A stretch of 64,000 nucleotides of DNA from Opitutaceae bacterium (GCA_027482185.1 JAIXWF010000016.1:152163-216162), one strand, 5' to 3'. Positions 1-8,439 are shown, counted from the first letter of the stretch. The notes: generated from the sequence alone by a model not told the origin. A program made the numbers and translations.

Positions 1-364
1 TATAGTGAGCGTTTAGCACCGTCGCTCGCGCCGACTTCAGTTCCTCCGGCTCCAATAACGAGGCCAACTCCGACTGTTCGGCCCTCCATTGCGGCGCCTC
101 GTCCGAGGTGGAAAACACCTGCGGCAATCCGCCCCAGCCGACATATTTGGCGAGGACGGATTTCTCGTCGGGCGTGGGCGACCGGGACTCCGCCTCGACC
201 CGGCGGAGCGTGCGGATGGCGGCGACGTTCTGCCGATACTTCTGCTTCAGCCCGCCTTCGCCGATGCGGTCGGCCTCGGTGATGCGGTAGTTGGCCGCAT
301 TGAGCGGGTCTACGTCGGCTGCTCCGGCGGCAACAGGAGGTATTTCTCCCGCACCAATTCCCAC
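1..364 (-). CDS. N-terminal part of a large plasmid helicase/methylase-type protein (truncated by window edge)
   Basis: Reading leftward from about 364 there is an open frame to base 1. It carries NAANYRITEADRIGEGGLKQ, then a segment containing AKYVGWGGLPQVF and LNAHY. This order is typical of the N-terminus of the very large SNF2-like helicase / N6-adenine-methylase proteins of conjugative plasmids, which often exceed 1,500 residues and are thought to act as anti-restriction or DNA-processing factors. Only the entry region is present, so no helicase or methylase motif can be checked. A GTG at 364 is a possible start. The conserved part begins near 310, and the upstream part is a low-complexity Gly/Ala linker that overlaps the 3' end of the next gene, so the start is uncertain. 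Confidence 0.7.
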   Translation of the reverse strand, partial: MGIGAGEIPPVAAGAADVDPLNAANYRITEADRIGEGGLKQKYRQNVAAIRTLRRVEAESRSPTPDEKSVLAKYVGWGGLPQVFSTSDEAPQWRAEQSELASLLEPEELKSARATVLNAHY

Positions 365-567
365 GCCTGATCGTGCGCCTGCTGCGGATTCAGCCCCTGG
401 CGTTTGAACTGGCGCATCAGCGTTTCCATCTCGTCCAGCGTCCGCTCCTGGGCCTCCAGCAGAGCCGGCACCAGCCGTCCCCGCGCCTCCAGCTCCCGCA
501 CCATCCGTGGACAATGCTCCCGCCAATGGGTCTCCGCCATCCGGCCGTAGTTCAGGAGTTCGCTCAT
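310..567 (-). CDS. small conserved plasmid protein, function unknown
   Basis: An 85-residue reading starting MSELLNYGRMAETHWREH. The ATG at 567 is preferred over an upstream ATG because the upstream extension is Arg/Ser-rich and looks non-coding. The protein is acidic, helical and rich in Glu/Arg (RELEARGRL, LDEMETLMRQFKRQG). The pattern of a short helical protein with YGRM...HW...P.....L...G.L faintly recalls TnpV-type accessory proteins, but this is only an impression. It lies between the relaxase block and the helicase-like gene on the same strand and overlaps the possible start of the latter, so co-transcription is likely. No function can be assigned. Confidence 0.6.
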   Translation of the reverse strand: MSELLNYGRMAETHWREHCPRMVRELEARGRLVPALLEAQERTLDEMETLMRQFKRQGLNPQQAHDQAWELVREKYLLLPPEQPT

Positions 568-628
568 GGTTGGGGTGCGCGAAGAGGTCGAGTTGTCCGG
601 GATCGTTGAGACGTTTTTGCGCCATGCC

Positions 629-982
629 TCATGTCGTTTCAATCGTGATGCGCCGGACCTGCGGCCCCGGCCGGGCACCGGTCGGCCGCGGAAAGTTGAC
701 CCGCAGTTCGCACAGCCGGCCGAGATCGAGCGCCGCCCGAACCTCAGCCAAGTCGCGGCCTTCGACGACGATTTCGTCGCAGTCGGCCTTGATCGTCAGC
801 AGCTCGGGTTCGCCCAACGTATGCTCCCACCGTTTGAGCTGATCCATCGGATAGGAGACCCAGCCGCCGATCAGCGCGAAGCGCACCACGCGAGCCGGTT
901 CGCCGTTCGGCGAGATTTCGCCCCAATTCGGGGGCGGCGGGCGCGTGAGCGGCTTGGTTCCGGGGAAGACTTCGATGCTCAT
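629..982 (-). CDS. small protein translationally coupled to the relaxase
   Basis: A 117-residue protein beginning MSIEVFPGTKPLTRPPPP. Its ATG (982-980) overlaps the relaxase stop codon in an ATGA arrangement, which decides the start and implies coupled translation. It shows alternating beta/alpha character (ARVVRFALIGGWVSYP, LLTIKADCDEIVVEG) and no signal peptide or membrane segment. I do not recognise the family. Its position directly after a MobF relaxase suggests a relaxosome accessory or plasmid maintenance role, which is inference from context only. Confidence 0.65.
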   Translation of the reverse strand: MSIEVFPGTKPLTRPPPPNWGEISPNGEPARVVRFALIGGWVSYPMDQLKRWEHTLGEPELLTIKADCDEIVVEGRDLAEVRAALDLGRLCELRVNFPRPTGARPGPQVRRITIETT

Positions 983-3630
983 GCGGCTTTCGGTGTGACG
1001 GACGGTGTGAAGCGCGCCGCCCAGCGCGCTCGCCACGAGCGCCGAGGCGACGGGTTTTCAGTTGAGGCCGTGCCAACCATTTCCATCGCGAGCTTGCGGT
1101 CGGCGGTGCGCATCATGGCGTCCCGGGCCGCGGCGCGGTCGGACGTGTAGATTATCTGGCTCTCGCGGAAGCGGGAGTTTGAGACATACGCCTGCTTCAA
1201 GTTGCCCGCCGCAATGCCGGCATCGGCCATGAGCAGGAGGCCTCGATCCACGGTCTTTCCCTGCGAGGCATGGGAGGTGGTGGCATACCCGTGCGTAAAT
1301 CCGCGGAACCAAGCTGGCAGCACGCGCCCGTCTTTCAGCGGGATCTCTCCATTGGGGTCTATGCCCGCGATCTCAACCAAGTCACCGTTGCGCAAATCCG
1401 CCGGCTTCACGTTCGCGCGAATCAAGAGCCGGTCGCCAATCGCGAGGGAAATTTCGTCGGTCGATCCGACCTCGAAACCGCTGGCGTGCCGCGGGTCGAT
1501 CCGCAGCTCACGCCCGTCGGTCCCGCACAGCACGAGCTGACGTTCCTCGTGCCGCACCACGGCCACGGCGTCGAATTTTCGGAATTGGCCCCAGGTGTGA
1601 TGGAACGTGAGCACATCGCCCGGTCGGTAGTTCTCCACCCTCCGACGCTCCTCCTGCGTCCACTTGAAGGACTCTACTGTTCTGACGGTGTGCTCGTGGC
1701 CGGTAAGGACACCCGCGGCGCGCAATTGGGCACGGACCGCCGACGTGAAGTCGTGGATCTCTTCCCATACCGGCGAAATCGCCAGACACGACTTTCCCGA
1801 TTGCACTGTCCGCACGTAGTCCGCGGCAGCCTCCTGCCACAAGACACCGCTCTCGGGCAGTTCACGCACGGCCCCAAGTCGGGAAAATTCGTTGAAGGCG
1901 CCATAGGCATCGCCCCGCGCCAGCCGGGCGACCGCCTTGCGGTATGCCGGGTCCTTCTGGCGGCGAATCTCGGTGAGATGGAAGACCGGCACGCGGGCGA
2001 ATTCCTGAAGGCAGCGGATCGCGTCGCCCGCCTCGATCGAGGTGTGTTGCTTGATGTCTCCGACGAGGAGCAACCGGTTGTCATTGCGAGCGGCCAGCCG
2101 GCAGAGGTCGCGCATCTGCCGCACCGACACGAGCCCGGCCTCGTCCACGATCAGAACACGCCCCTTCGTTGCCTGTTGCAGCGTCTCGTTGGCGAGCAAT
2201 TGCTGCAGCGTATCGGCCTCCGGAGTGAGTTCCCGGCGCAGCACGTCTGCTGCGCCGGAAGAGGGGGCGCACCCAAACACCCGGCCGCCTGCCTGCTCAA
2301 TGCCCGCGACTACCGATTTGAGGCAGGTGGTTTTGCCGGTGCCCGCGTCGCCCTGGAGGATCACGACGCCGGAGGTGGAGCCGAGGACGCCTCGCACCGC
2401 GGCAGCTTGATCGGCACCAAGGTCCATCCGGCCGGGCGCAGCGCCGAACCGCTTGCGGGCCTTGAGTTGCCCGTTCGCCCAGCCGGTGAATTCCCGTTCC
2501 GCGTCCAAGGCCTCGCGTGAGGCAATTTCTTCGTCGACCCGCACCAGGTCGCCCGACCGCTCGCGACTGACCATCGCGCGTTTCAGCGCATCGAGGCTCA
2601 CACAACCGCGACCGGCCATGAGCGATTCCCGCAGCAGCAGTCGGTCATCGACGACCGATTTGCGCTCAAAAACGTGGGCTTCGGCGGAGCGCAAGGCTTC
2701 GACCGGCGTGGTCGGCGCGGGGCCGATTGAGACCCCGGCGGCACGCGCCACGACGGCTCGCAACGCGTCCAGGTGCTCGGCGGCCTCGACGAGCCATCCC
2801 GCACGCAACGAAGCCGCGGTGGCTTTGGTTTTGTCGGCTCGGCTCCGGACGGCGATAGCCTGTAGTCCATCCTGGGATTGGTTTCCGGTCGCAGCCGCCT
2901 CTCGGAGGATGGCTCGCCGACGTTTGCTAAACATCTCGCGCAGGGCAGGCGGGACGCCCTTGACCGCGAAACCGATGCGTTGGCCGGATTCTAACTCATA
3001 CCCCGCGGCCGTCATCAGCGTCGCGAGTTTGTTGTAGCAGACTTCCCGTAGGTAGCCCTGATGCCGGTAGAATCCCGACGGCTGGACGCCTTTCCACCGG
3101 CCTTCGCTCGCGTCGAAAGTGAGGTTCATGACGCAAACGTGAGTATGCAACTGGGGGTCGAGCGCGCGGTTGGCGTCATGGGTGACGACCGCCGCGACCA
3201 TCTCTCCCGTGCGCCGGTCGAAGTTTTGGCCGTCGCGCCGCACCCGCGTCGCCGTCAGGGCCTCCGCTTCCTTGAGCGTCTCGGCTACGGCCTCCTGCCA
3301 CCACTGTCCGATCCGTTCGTCGCCACCGACGAGATGCAGCACGGACACATCCTTGGGTGGTGAAATCTGGCCAAAGTAGCAGACCCGCCGGTTCTCGCCT
3401 TTATTCCGCACCATGAGCTTCGCTTCGGTGACCGGATGCAGGCCGGCACAAAGATTGGTGAAGTGGGACAGCTCACACACACCTTCCAATCCAAGGCGTT
3501 TGGCACCCTGACCCTGCCACGTCATCTCCACCTTTCCTTCCTGAGTGAGGTAATCACCCACGGCCATGTGCTCCCGGAAATACTCCACGGCACCGTTCGC
3601 AAGCACACAGGGTTTATCGAATCTCACCAT
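979..3630 (-). CDS. trwC: MobF-family conjugative relaxase-helicase (TrwC/TraI type)
   Basis: An 883-residue protein with the two-part layout of TrwC/TraI. The N-terminal relaxase has candidate catalytic tyrosines Y17 and Y27 (VEYFREH, GDYLTQ) and the metal-binding triad in THDANRALDPQLHTH (about H151, H162, H164). The C-terminal superfamily 1 helicase has Walker A GDAGTGKT at about 427-434, Walker B VDEA at about 495 and a late TSHASQGKT motif. It nicks oriT, stays covalently bound to the strand and unwinds it for transfer. Length is close to R388 TrwC (about 966). Starts at 3630 and 3642 are both possible. A further upstream ATG at 3678 lies inside a 15-bp repeat box and is rejected. It is divergent from the ParA/coupling-protein operon, with the likely oriT in between. 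Confidence 0.9.
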   Translation of the reverse strand: MVRFDKPCVLANGAVEYFREHMAVGDYLTQEGKVEMTWQGQGAKRLGLEGVCELSHFTNLCAGLHPVTEAKLMVRNKGENRRVCYFGQISPPKDVSVLHLVGGDERIGQWWQEAVAETLKEAEALTATRVRRDGQNFDRRTGEMVAAVVTHDANRALDPQLHTHVCVMNLTFDASEGRWKGVQPSGFYRHQGYLREVCYNKLATLMTAAGYELESGQRIGFAVKGVPPALREMFSKRRRAILREAAATGNQSQDGLQAIAVRSRADKTKATAASLRAGWLVEAAEHLDALRAVVARAAGVSIGPAPTTPVEALRSAEAHVFERKSVVDDRLLLRESLMAGRGCVSLDALKRAMVSRERSGDLVRVDEEIASREALDAEREFTGWANGQLKARKRFGAAPGRMDLGADQAAAVRGVLGSTSGVVILQGDAGTGKTTCLKSVVAGIEQAGGRVFGCAPSSGAADVLRRELTPEADTLQQLLANETLQQATKGRVLIVDEAGLVSVRQMRDLCRLAARNDNRLLLVGDIKQHTSIEAGDAIRCLQEFARVPVFHLTEIRRQKDPAYRKAVARLARGDAYGAFNEFSRLGAVRELPESGVLWQEAAADYVRTVQSGKSCLAISPVWEEIHDFTSAVRAQLRAAGVLTGHEHTVRTVESFKWTQEERRRVENYRPGDVLTFHHTWGQFRKFDAVAVVRHEERQLVLCGTDGRELRIDPRHASGFEVGSTDEISLAIGDRLLIRANVKPADLRNGDLVEIAGIDPNGEIPLKDGRVLPAWFRGFTHGYATTSHASQGKTVDRGLLLMADAGIAAGNLKQAYVSNSRFRESQIIYTSDRAAARDAMMRTADRKLAMEMVGTASTENPSPRRSWRARWAARFTPSVTPKAA

Positions 3631-3643
3631 GATTCGGACCATG

Positions 3644-3681
3644 CCTAAAAACCATACGCTGGCGAGCCTAAACGCCATACG
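3644..3681. promoter_or_regulatory. two direct copies of a 15-bp box upstream of the relaxase
   Basis: CCTAAAAACCATACG at 3644-3658 and CCTAAACGCCATACG at 3667-3681 are direct repeats 23 bp apart, just upstream of the relaxase start. They belong to an eight-copy family with consensus CCTAAAANCCATACG found only near transfer genes in this window. Their placement at the promoter end of the relaxase gene fits an operator for a transfer repressor. Binding by any protein is inference. Confidence 0.65.
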
Positions 3682-3822
3682 AGGCAGTCCTGAAAGCCCA
3701 TTATCGAGCCATTGAGTGACCCGGCCGTCACCATTTAGTCACAGCACTCCGGCATCCCACTCAAGGCACAGAAGAGCGGCACCAGCCGCATGTTCTACCT
3801 ATAAATCCGTGGACACGCCACC

Positions 3823-3838
3823 CCTAGCGTCCGCTAGG
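3823..3838. repeat. 7-bp perfect inverted repeat (CCTAGCG / CGCTAGG)
   Basis: CCTAGCG, a two-base spacer TC, and CGCTAGG form a perfect palindrome in the intergenic region next to the relaxase gene. Short hairpins near nic are common in oriT regions. A transcription factor site is an alternative. Confidence 0.5.
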
Positions 3839-3870
3839 AATTTCTCGTTTCGCCACCACTACATCGCCAC

Positions 3871-3914
3871 TTCACCACTACTTCACCACTACTCGACCGC
3901 TACTTCGCCACTAC
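3871..3914. repeat. four phased 11-bp tandem repeats (iteron/parS-like)
   Basis: TTCACCACTAC (3871-3881), TTCACCACTAC (3882-3892), TCGACCGCTAC (3893-3903) and TTCGCCACTAC (3904-3914) follow one another without gaps. A related unit, GCCACCACTAC, lies at 3852-3862. A period of 11 bp is about one helical turn, so a protein could bind every unit on one DNA face. The array lies upstream of a helix-turn-helix-like gene and a ParA-like gene, which fits a centromere-like or oriT accessory site. Confidence 0.65.
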
Positions 3915-3916
3915 AT

Positions 3917-3963
3917 TCTAGCGACCATACGAAATCTTTTTTCGATTTACTTAAAGCCATACG
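3917..3963. promoter_or_regulatory. two 15-bp boxes upstream of the ParA/coupling-protein operon
   Basis: TCTAGCGACCATACG (3917-3931, degenerate) and ACTTAAAGCCATACG (3949-3963) match the box family of the relaxase and VirB regions. The second ends 17 bases before the ATG at 3981, so a bound protein would sit at or just downstream of the promoter of this operon. Confidence 0.55.
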
Positions 3964-3980
3964 AAGGTAACGTTCTGGCT

Positions 3981-4358
3981 ATGGCAGATACCAACGAACT
4001 TCACGCCCGCCTCATGGAGGACGCCCGGAATTACGACCCGGCAGCGCACCACCGAGGGCTGCTCGGGCCTTACCGCGATGTGCTGCTCGTCTGGAGGGCG
4101 AAGTTCATGAGTTACGAACAAATCGCGGCGACGCTCTCCGTTCACGGCATCAAAGTTTCGCCGGCCGGCGTCGGCGTTTACTGCCGCAGCCAATTCACCA
4201 AGGCCGAGATCGAACGCATCCGCCGCGAGCACCGGGCCACGGCCCGCGCGACCGCCCCGGCACCTGCTTCCAACTCGCTTCCACCGGCGGTCACTCCGCC
4301 TTCAGGCGACCTCGGCGCCGGCCGTCGCGGACCGAAGATCGCCCGCGACAACTACTGA
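3981..4358 (+). CDS. small helix-turn-helix-like plasmid protein, first gene of the ParA/coupling operon
   Basis: A 125-residue soluble protein. The segment at about residues 43-69 (MSYEQIAATLSVHGIKVS, then AGVGVYC) has the spacing of a helix-turn-helix, of the kind seen in TraK-like and other plasmid DNA-binding proteins. The C-terminal third is Ala/Pro-rich and probably disordered, ending in a basic RRGPKIARDNY tail. It starts 18 bases after a 15-bp box and 67 bases after the phased 11-bp repeats, and is followed by a ParA-like gene after 16 bases. A role as the DNA-binding partner of that ATPase is inferred. Confidence 0.7.
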   Translation: MADTNELHARLMEDARNYDPAAHHRGLLGPYRDVLLVWRAKFMSYEQIAATLSVHGIKVSPAGVGVYCRSQFTKAEIERIRREHRATARATAPAPASNSLPPAVTPPSGDLGAGRRGPKIARDNY

Positions 4359-4374
4359 ACCGTCCTCACAAACC

Positions 4375-5076
4375 ATGCCCACTAAACGCATCATTCTCTT
4401 TCCCCAGGACAAGGGCGGTATCGGCAAAAGCTTTGTCGCCACCTTGCTCCACGACTACCTGACCGACGCCGGCGTGCGCGTGAAGGCGTTCGACCTCGAC
4501 CACGCGAATTCGACGTTCAACCGACTGGTGCCCGAGGCCGAGTTCATCGACACAGATGTCGACGCCGACAAACTCGGTGTGCTCGACCGAATCGTCCATG
4601 TCCTGCCCGAGACGGATGTCGTCCTCGTCGACAACCGCGCCACCGGCGGCAGCAAAGTGATCGCTTACCTCGACGAGACGCGACTGCCCGAGTTGCAGGA
4701 GGAGTTTGGTTGCGTGCTAGTGTTCGCCGTGATCGCAACCGACGACAAGGACGCGAACTCCCAGATAGCGGAACTCCTCGACTCGCACGGCAGCCGGGTC
4801 CGCTGGTTGGTGGCCCGCAATCTCCGCGACGGCGGCAACCTCGACCTCTTCGGCCAGAGCAATGCGCGTAAGCGCCTCATCGACCTTGGTGCCGTCGAAA
4901 TTGATGTGCCCTGCCTCGCGGAGGTGACGAAGAATCGGCTGCAACAGGCCAACCTGACCGTGGGCCGCGGCCGGCGATCCGACGCCTTGCACCTGCTGGA
5001 TCGCTCCCGCTGCGAGCGGTATCACGACCGCATGACGGGAGAGTTCCAAAAAGCCCGGGAGCTGCTGCAATCGTGA
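4375..5076 (+). CDS. ParA/MinD-superfamily ATPase (TraL-like)
   Basis: A 233-residue protein with a deviant Walker A motif, DKGGIGKS (about residues 12-19), the two-lysine signature of ParA/MinD/TraL proteins. VKAFDLDHANST follows as the A' region and DVVLVDNRATGG as a Walker B-like strand. Such ATPases position plasmids or transfer machinery. On conjugative plasmids the TraL-type member sits among transfer genes, as here. No ParB with a recognisable fold is adjacent, so the neighbouring HTH-like protein or the following coiled-coil membrane protein are candidate partners. Its stop overlaps the next GTG start. Confidence 0.85.
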   Translation: MPTKRIILFPQDKGGIGKSFVATLLHDYLTDAGVRVKAFDLDHANSTFNRLVPEAEFIDTDVDADKLGVLDRIVHVLPETDVVLVDNRATGGSKVIAYLDETRLPELQEEFGCVLVFAVIATDDKDANSQIAELLDSHGSRVRWLVARNLRDGGNLDLFGQSNARKRLIDLGAVEIDVPCLAEVTKNRLQQANLTVGRGRRSDALHLLDRSRCERYHDRMTGEFQKARELLQS

Positions 5077-5558
5077 GCGCGCCCGCGAAACCGGAGGACC
5101 TGCTCGATCCCGAGCATTTTCCCGACGACCTGAAATGGGTTCCGGCCCACTACAAGCTGCATCCGACCGACCCGGTTTACCTGCTGCTTGCGTGGCATTG
5201 GCGCCGCGTGAAGCAATCGGAGGATACGTTGAAGGCCACCATCGTCGAAATGAAAAAGGCCCTCGATGACCGCATCGCCCATGTCACCAATGCCGCCGAC
5301 ACCGTGGCCGGCGTCAGCGACGCGCTCGCCGAGGTTCAGGTGTCACTGGATGAGAAACCGGCCGAGCTGGAGGCCCAACTCGACGCGAAGCTCTCCAAGC
5401 CTGTGGCAGACGCGGTGACGCGGCTCCAGGCGTTGGAGAAATCCCTCGCCCCGCTCGCCCGCAATTTCCAGACCGCGTTACGCCGTCAGATCCTCGCCAC
5501 CTTTCTGGCCGGGATCACCGTTGGCGTCCTGGCGTCCGTTATCCTTTTCCTTGCGTGA
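5073..5558 (+). CDS. coiled-coil protein with C-terminal membrane anchor (TraM-like position)
   Basis: A 161-residue protein starting with GTG at 5073, overlapping the ParA stop as GTGA. Residues about 50-130 form a long amphipathic helical stretch rich in Ala, Glu, Lys and Val, likely a coiled coil. Residues about 140-161 (LATFLAGITVGVLASVILFL) form one membrane segment at the extreme C-terminus. The layout of soluble coiled coil plus tail anchor, between a TraL-like ATPase and a coupling ATPase, resembles TraM of IncP-like systems, though no sequence relationship is claimed. It may connect the ATPase to the transfer apparatus at the inner membrane. Confidence 0.7.
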   Translation: MSAPAKPEDLLDPEHFPDDLKWVPAHYKLHPTDPVYLLLAWHWRRVKQSEDTLKATIVEMKKALDDRIAHVTNAADTVAGVSDALAEVQVSLDEKPAELEAQLDAKLSKPVADAVTRLQALEKSLAPLARNFQTALRRQILATFLAGITVGVLASVILFLA

Positions 5559-7054
5559 TGGGACGCACCGCCGGACTAGTCGTCTTGTGTTTCGGTTTCG
5601 CCGTCATGGCCCGGCACGCGGCAGCGCCGCCGGTGGGCTATTGGCTTCCGGTCATCACCCTGGGAATCGGAGGATGGCTGACCTACGTCGCGCTCACGAC
5701 GCACTTCGAGGGGAAGCTGGCGGTGGTGCTCCGCCTCTGGGGTCTTGAATGGACTCGTGATGAAGCGTGTTGCCATTTCTTCATCACCGGTGCGACCGGC
5801 ACCGGGAAAACTGCGCGCGCGGTGGTGCCGATTGTGCACGGTCTCCGTTCAACCTTGCCTGACACCGGCATCCTCGCGGTGGACTCCAAGGGGGCTTTGT
5901 GGAAACCGCTGTCGGCGATGGCAACGGCCTTGGGCCAGAAGGACACCCTGCGCTTGATCCGCGTGCGCCCCACCCACATTCCGCCGGACCAGTGGGTGCC
6001 GCCGTTGCGGCTCAATCTTCTGGGGGACGCCTCCGTTCCTTGGAGCACCTACGCCAAGATCATCGTCGATACCGCCACGGCGTCCGGCCAGCGTGGTGGT
6101 CAGGCATTTTTCAAGGAGACGGCGCGGGACGCGATCGCGCACGCGATGCACGCATTGGAGGCGGCCGAGTTGCCGGTGACGCTGGCCAATGTTCATGACG
6201 CGATCTGCGTGTCATCGGAGACGGCGTTGTTGCTCGCGAGACTGGCCGAGCATCCGGGGCCGGCGGCGGAAAAGGAGCGGCAGTATTTCAGCGATTTCCA
6301 TGCGCAGCCGCCGGAGCAGAAGAGCGGCACGGTCTATACGGTCGCGAACTACCTTCGACCCTACACACCGCCGGACATCCGGGAGGTTGTATGCTCGCTC
6401 GAGCCCAATTTCAGCTTGGCTGAGGTCGACGCTGGCCGACTCATCTGCCTCTCCGTTCCGCAGACCTACCAGGTCGAGCGCCGATATTTGAACCTGCTCT
6501 TCAAACAGCTCTTTTTCCTGCACGCCTTCCGGCGGTTCGATCTTGAGCCCGACGAGATGCGCCGGCGCAACCTGATCGCCCTGGTGCTCGATGAGGGACA
6601 AAAAACGACGCTCGTGTCCGAGGACGGGTTCTCGGATCACGCCACGGTCGACGAACTCCGTGAGGCCGGCGTCAGTCTGATTTCGGCGACCCAGACGCCG
6701 TTATCGCTCTACGCCGCGTTCGAGACCGAGCGGAAAGCGGATGTGTTCATGGCGAATCTGCGGACCCAGATTCACTTCCGGGCCGCCGACGAGAAAGGCG
6801 CGAAGATTCTTTCCGAGAAGATGGGCGGACGCGAAATCCGCAAATACAGCGGCGGGGTCAGCAGCGGCCGGACGTCCCGGAACTGGCAGCCGGCGGATGA
6901 AGCGTGGTTCAAGCCGACGTCTTTCCTCTCGTTGGCGGACGGCAAGGCGGTGGTGAAACACCCGCGCCGCCTGGGAAAACCGCTGTTGCGGCGTTTGCCA
7001 TTTACCTCCTTCACCCGGGCAAACGAGGCCAGCCCTCGTCCCAGCGAAGGCTGA
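5558..7054 (+). CDS. virD4: type IV coupling protein (VirD4/TraG/TraD family)
   Basis: A 498-residue inner-membrane ATPase that links the relaxosome to the secretion channel. Two N-terminal membrane helices lie at about residues 4-20 and 28-47. Walker A GATGTGKT is at 78-85, LALVLDEGQK-like Walker B (IALVLDEGQK) lies in the C-terminal half, and SLISATQTPLSLY follows as the usual motif after it. The ATG at 5558 overlaps the previous stop (TGATG), which fixes the start over the GTG three bases earlier. It is the last gene of the four-gene operon. The C-terminus ends in a short basic/Ser-rich tail. Confidence 0.88.
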   Translation: MGRTAGLVVLCFGFAVMARHAAAPPVGYWLPVITLGIGGWLTYVALTTHFEGKLAVVLRLWGLEWTRDEACCHFFITGATGTGKTARAVVPIVHGLRSTLPDTGILAVDSKGALWKPLSAMATALGQKDTLRLIRVRPTHIPPDQWVPPLRLNLLGDASVPWSTYAKIIVDTATASGQRGGQAFFKETARDAIAHAMHALEAAELPVTLANVHDAICVSSETALLLARLAEHPGPAAEKERQYFSDFHAQPPEQKSGTVYTVANYLRPYTPPDIREVVCSLEPNFSLAEVDAGRLICLSVPQTYQVERRYLNLLFKQLFFLHAFRRFDLEPDEMRRRNLIALVLDEGQKTTLVSEDGFSDHATVDELREAGVSLISATQTPLSLYAAFETERKADVFMANLRTQIHFRAADEKGAKILSEKMGGREIRKYSGGVSSGRTSRNWQPADEAWFKPTSFLSLADGKAVVKHPRRLGKPLLRRLPFTSFTRANEASPRPSEG

Positions 7055-7096
7055 CGTGTGCGCGTTGGGCGCTCCACGTCATGCGACGATGACCGC

Positions 7097-7411
7097 TTAG
7101 TTGCGGGAGGGATCGACCGGTCCGCGAGAACGGAGCTGCGGCCCGCGCCGATTCGGCCGGATCGGGGTCGGGCGAGAAGACTTTAACACGACGATGCGCC
7201 CCGCGGAACTGGGCCATCGAATCGCGTCGAGATAGTCATCTGCGATGCCCGTGGCATCCCGCCCCTGTAGATTGAATACAATGAGTGCCGCCACATCCGG
7301 GGCGCTACGCCCCATGATCCGGCGGAGCTGACGGGTGGCGCTGACAAAAATGCGGTAGTCCGCCGCATCGAAGAGAATTGTGACTCGAACGGGATGGGTG
7401 CGTGGGGGCAT
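7097..7411 (-). CDS. small hypothetical protein
   Basis: A 104-residue reading (MPPRTHPVRVTILFDAADYR) with a beta-alpha-like N-terminal part (VTILFDAADYRIFVSATRQL, then VAALIVFNLQG) and a basic, Pro/Arg-rich tail. It is convergent with the coupling-protein gene, with 42 bases between. Composition looks coding, but there is no recognisable domain. It marks the left edge of the cargo. Confidence 0.45.
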   Translation of the reverse strand: MPPRTHPVRVTILFDAADYRIFVSATRQLRRIMGRSAPDVAALIVFNLQGRDATGIADDYLDAIRWPSSAGRIVVLKSSRPTPIRPNRRGPQLRSRGPVDPSRN

Positions 7412-7572
7412 GGAGCATCGGAGGAGGACGTTGACGCGGCGGGGTTGACCACGGTTGGCGGTTGGTTGGGAACGCGGTGCGGTTGAACGCCCGCGGCTGG
7501 ACTGAAGCTTACCTATATTACCATGCCAAACTTACCTAGAATCGGCTGTCCCGCGCAAAATATCGGCAAAAA

Positions 7573-8439
7573 TCACCGCAGCCGCTGCGTTCGCACGTCG
7601 CTAGGCCGGCAATTGAGCACGCGCCGAAACCACCGCGCCATCAGAGTGTCGTCCGAGAATCCGCAGCGAAGGGCGATCTCGATCTCCTTTTTATCGGAGT
7701 GCTGCAGCAGCTCCTCCGCCTTCGCGACCCGTCGGCGCATCACGTAGTCGTGCGGCGTCAGCCCGACGCTGGTTTTGAACAACCGACCGAAATGGCTCGG
7801 GCTGAACCCGGCGATACGGCCGAGCAACGCCAGGTCGAGGTGATCGCCTATATGCGTTTCGATGAATCCGGTCACCCGTTGCAGGGATTCAGAGGGCAGG
7901 CCGATACGTTGACCGGGTGCGGTGCCGCCGTCGGTCAACCCGCGCAACAGGTGTGTCCCGAAGACGGTGCCGATGGACTCGACGTAGAGTGCGTTCGGGT
8001 CGCTCTGCCCGCGACAGAGTCGCCGAAAGGCGGTGCTCAGTTGCCCGATCAGCGCGTCCCGGCCGACCAGGTAGGCGAGAGCCTCCACCGTGACCTCGGG
8101 CTTTTCGCGCACCGCGATTTCCGAGGCAAAGCTGGGCTTGATGAACAGTGTCACCATTTCCGCCTGATCCGGGCAAATCAGCGCATGGGGCGTTCCCGCC
8201 GGAATCAGCCAGGCGGTTGGCCCCTGAATCTTCCTCTCCCGCCAGTCGCCGTCCGGAGGCTTCCATTTTATGATGCCGACGGCTCCGTCCAAAACGGCGG
8301 AAATCTGCTCTTCCTCGCGGGTATGCTCCGCCCACTCGTTGCTCGGGTGATGATCGTAGTAGACGCTGACCGCTCGGCCGTCGAAGAGTTGTCGGCGGTA
8401 GCCATTGGTCGCAGGGAAGAGGGTAAGTGGATTAGGCAC
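7573..8439 (-). CDS. AraC-family transcriptional regulator
   Basis: A 288-residue protein with an N-terminal cupin-type sensing part (about 1-150, with WLIPAGTPHALICP) and a C-terminal AraC DNA-binding domain (about 195-285). The two helix-turn-helix units are seen in LALLGRIAGFSPSHFGRLFK and EIEIALRCGFSDDTLMARWF. It is divergent from the small beta-barrel protein gene at 8695, with about 250 bases in between. The ligand cannot be told from sequence. Its position at the edge of the cargo does not show whether it controls metal genes. Confidence 0.85.
   Translation of the reverse strand: MPNPLTLFPATNGYRRQLFDGRAVSVYYDHHPSNEWAEHTREEEQISAVLDGAVGIIKWKPPDGDWRERKIQGPTAWLIPAGTPHALICPDQAEMVTLFIKPSFASEIAVREKPEVTVEALAYLVGRDALIGQLSTAFRRLCRGQSDPNALYVESIGTVFGTHLLRGLTDGGTAPGQRIGLPSESLQRVTGFIETHIGDHLDLALLGRIAGFSPSHFGRLFKTSVGLTPHDYVMRRRVAKAEELLQHSDKKEIEIALRCGFSDDTLMARWFRRVLNCRPSDVRTQRLR

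Larger units (their letters stand above)
3643..3980. other. intergenic region between relaxase and ParA operons, candidate oriT / partition site
   Basis: These 338 bases between two divergent transfer operons contain no convincing gene. They hold four 15-bp boxes (two at each end), a palindrome at 3823-3838 and phased 11-bp repeats at 3871-3914. MobF relaxases usually act at an oriT close to their own gene, and ParA-type operons often have iterated centromere-like repeats upstream, so either role is plausible. No nic site could be identified by eye. Confidence 0.5.

Noticed and set aside
1270..2520. Long plus-strand open frame opposite the relaxase gene
   Set aside because: It is the complement of the relaxase coding region; the product has no domain logic, while the minus strand has clear relaxase and helicase motifs.
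3871..3914. CRISPR array
   Set aside because: Units are 11 bp and abut without spacers, and no cas genes are present.
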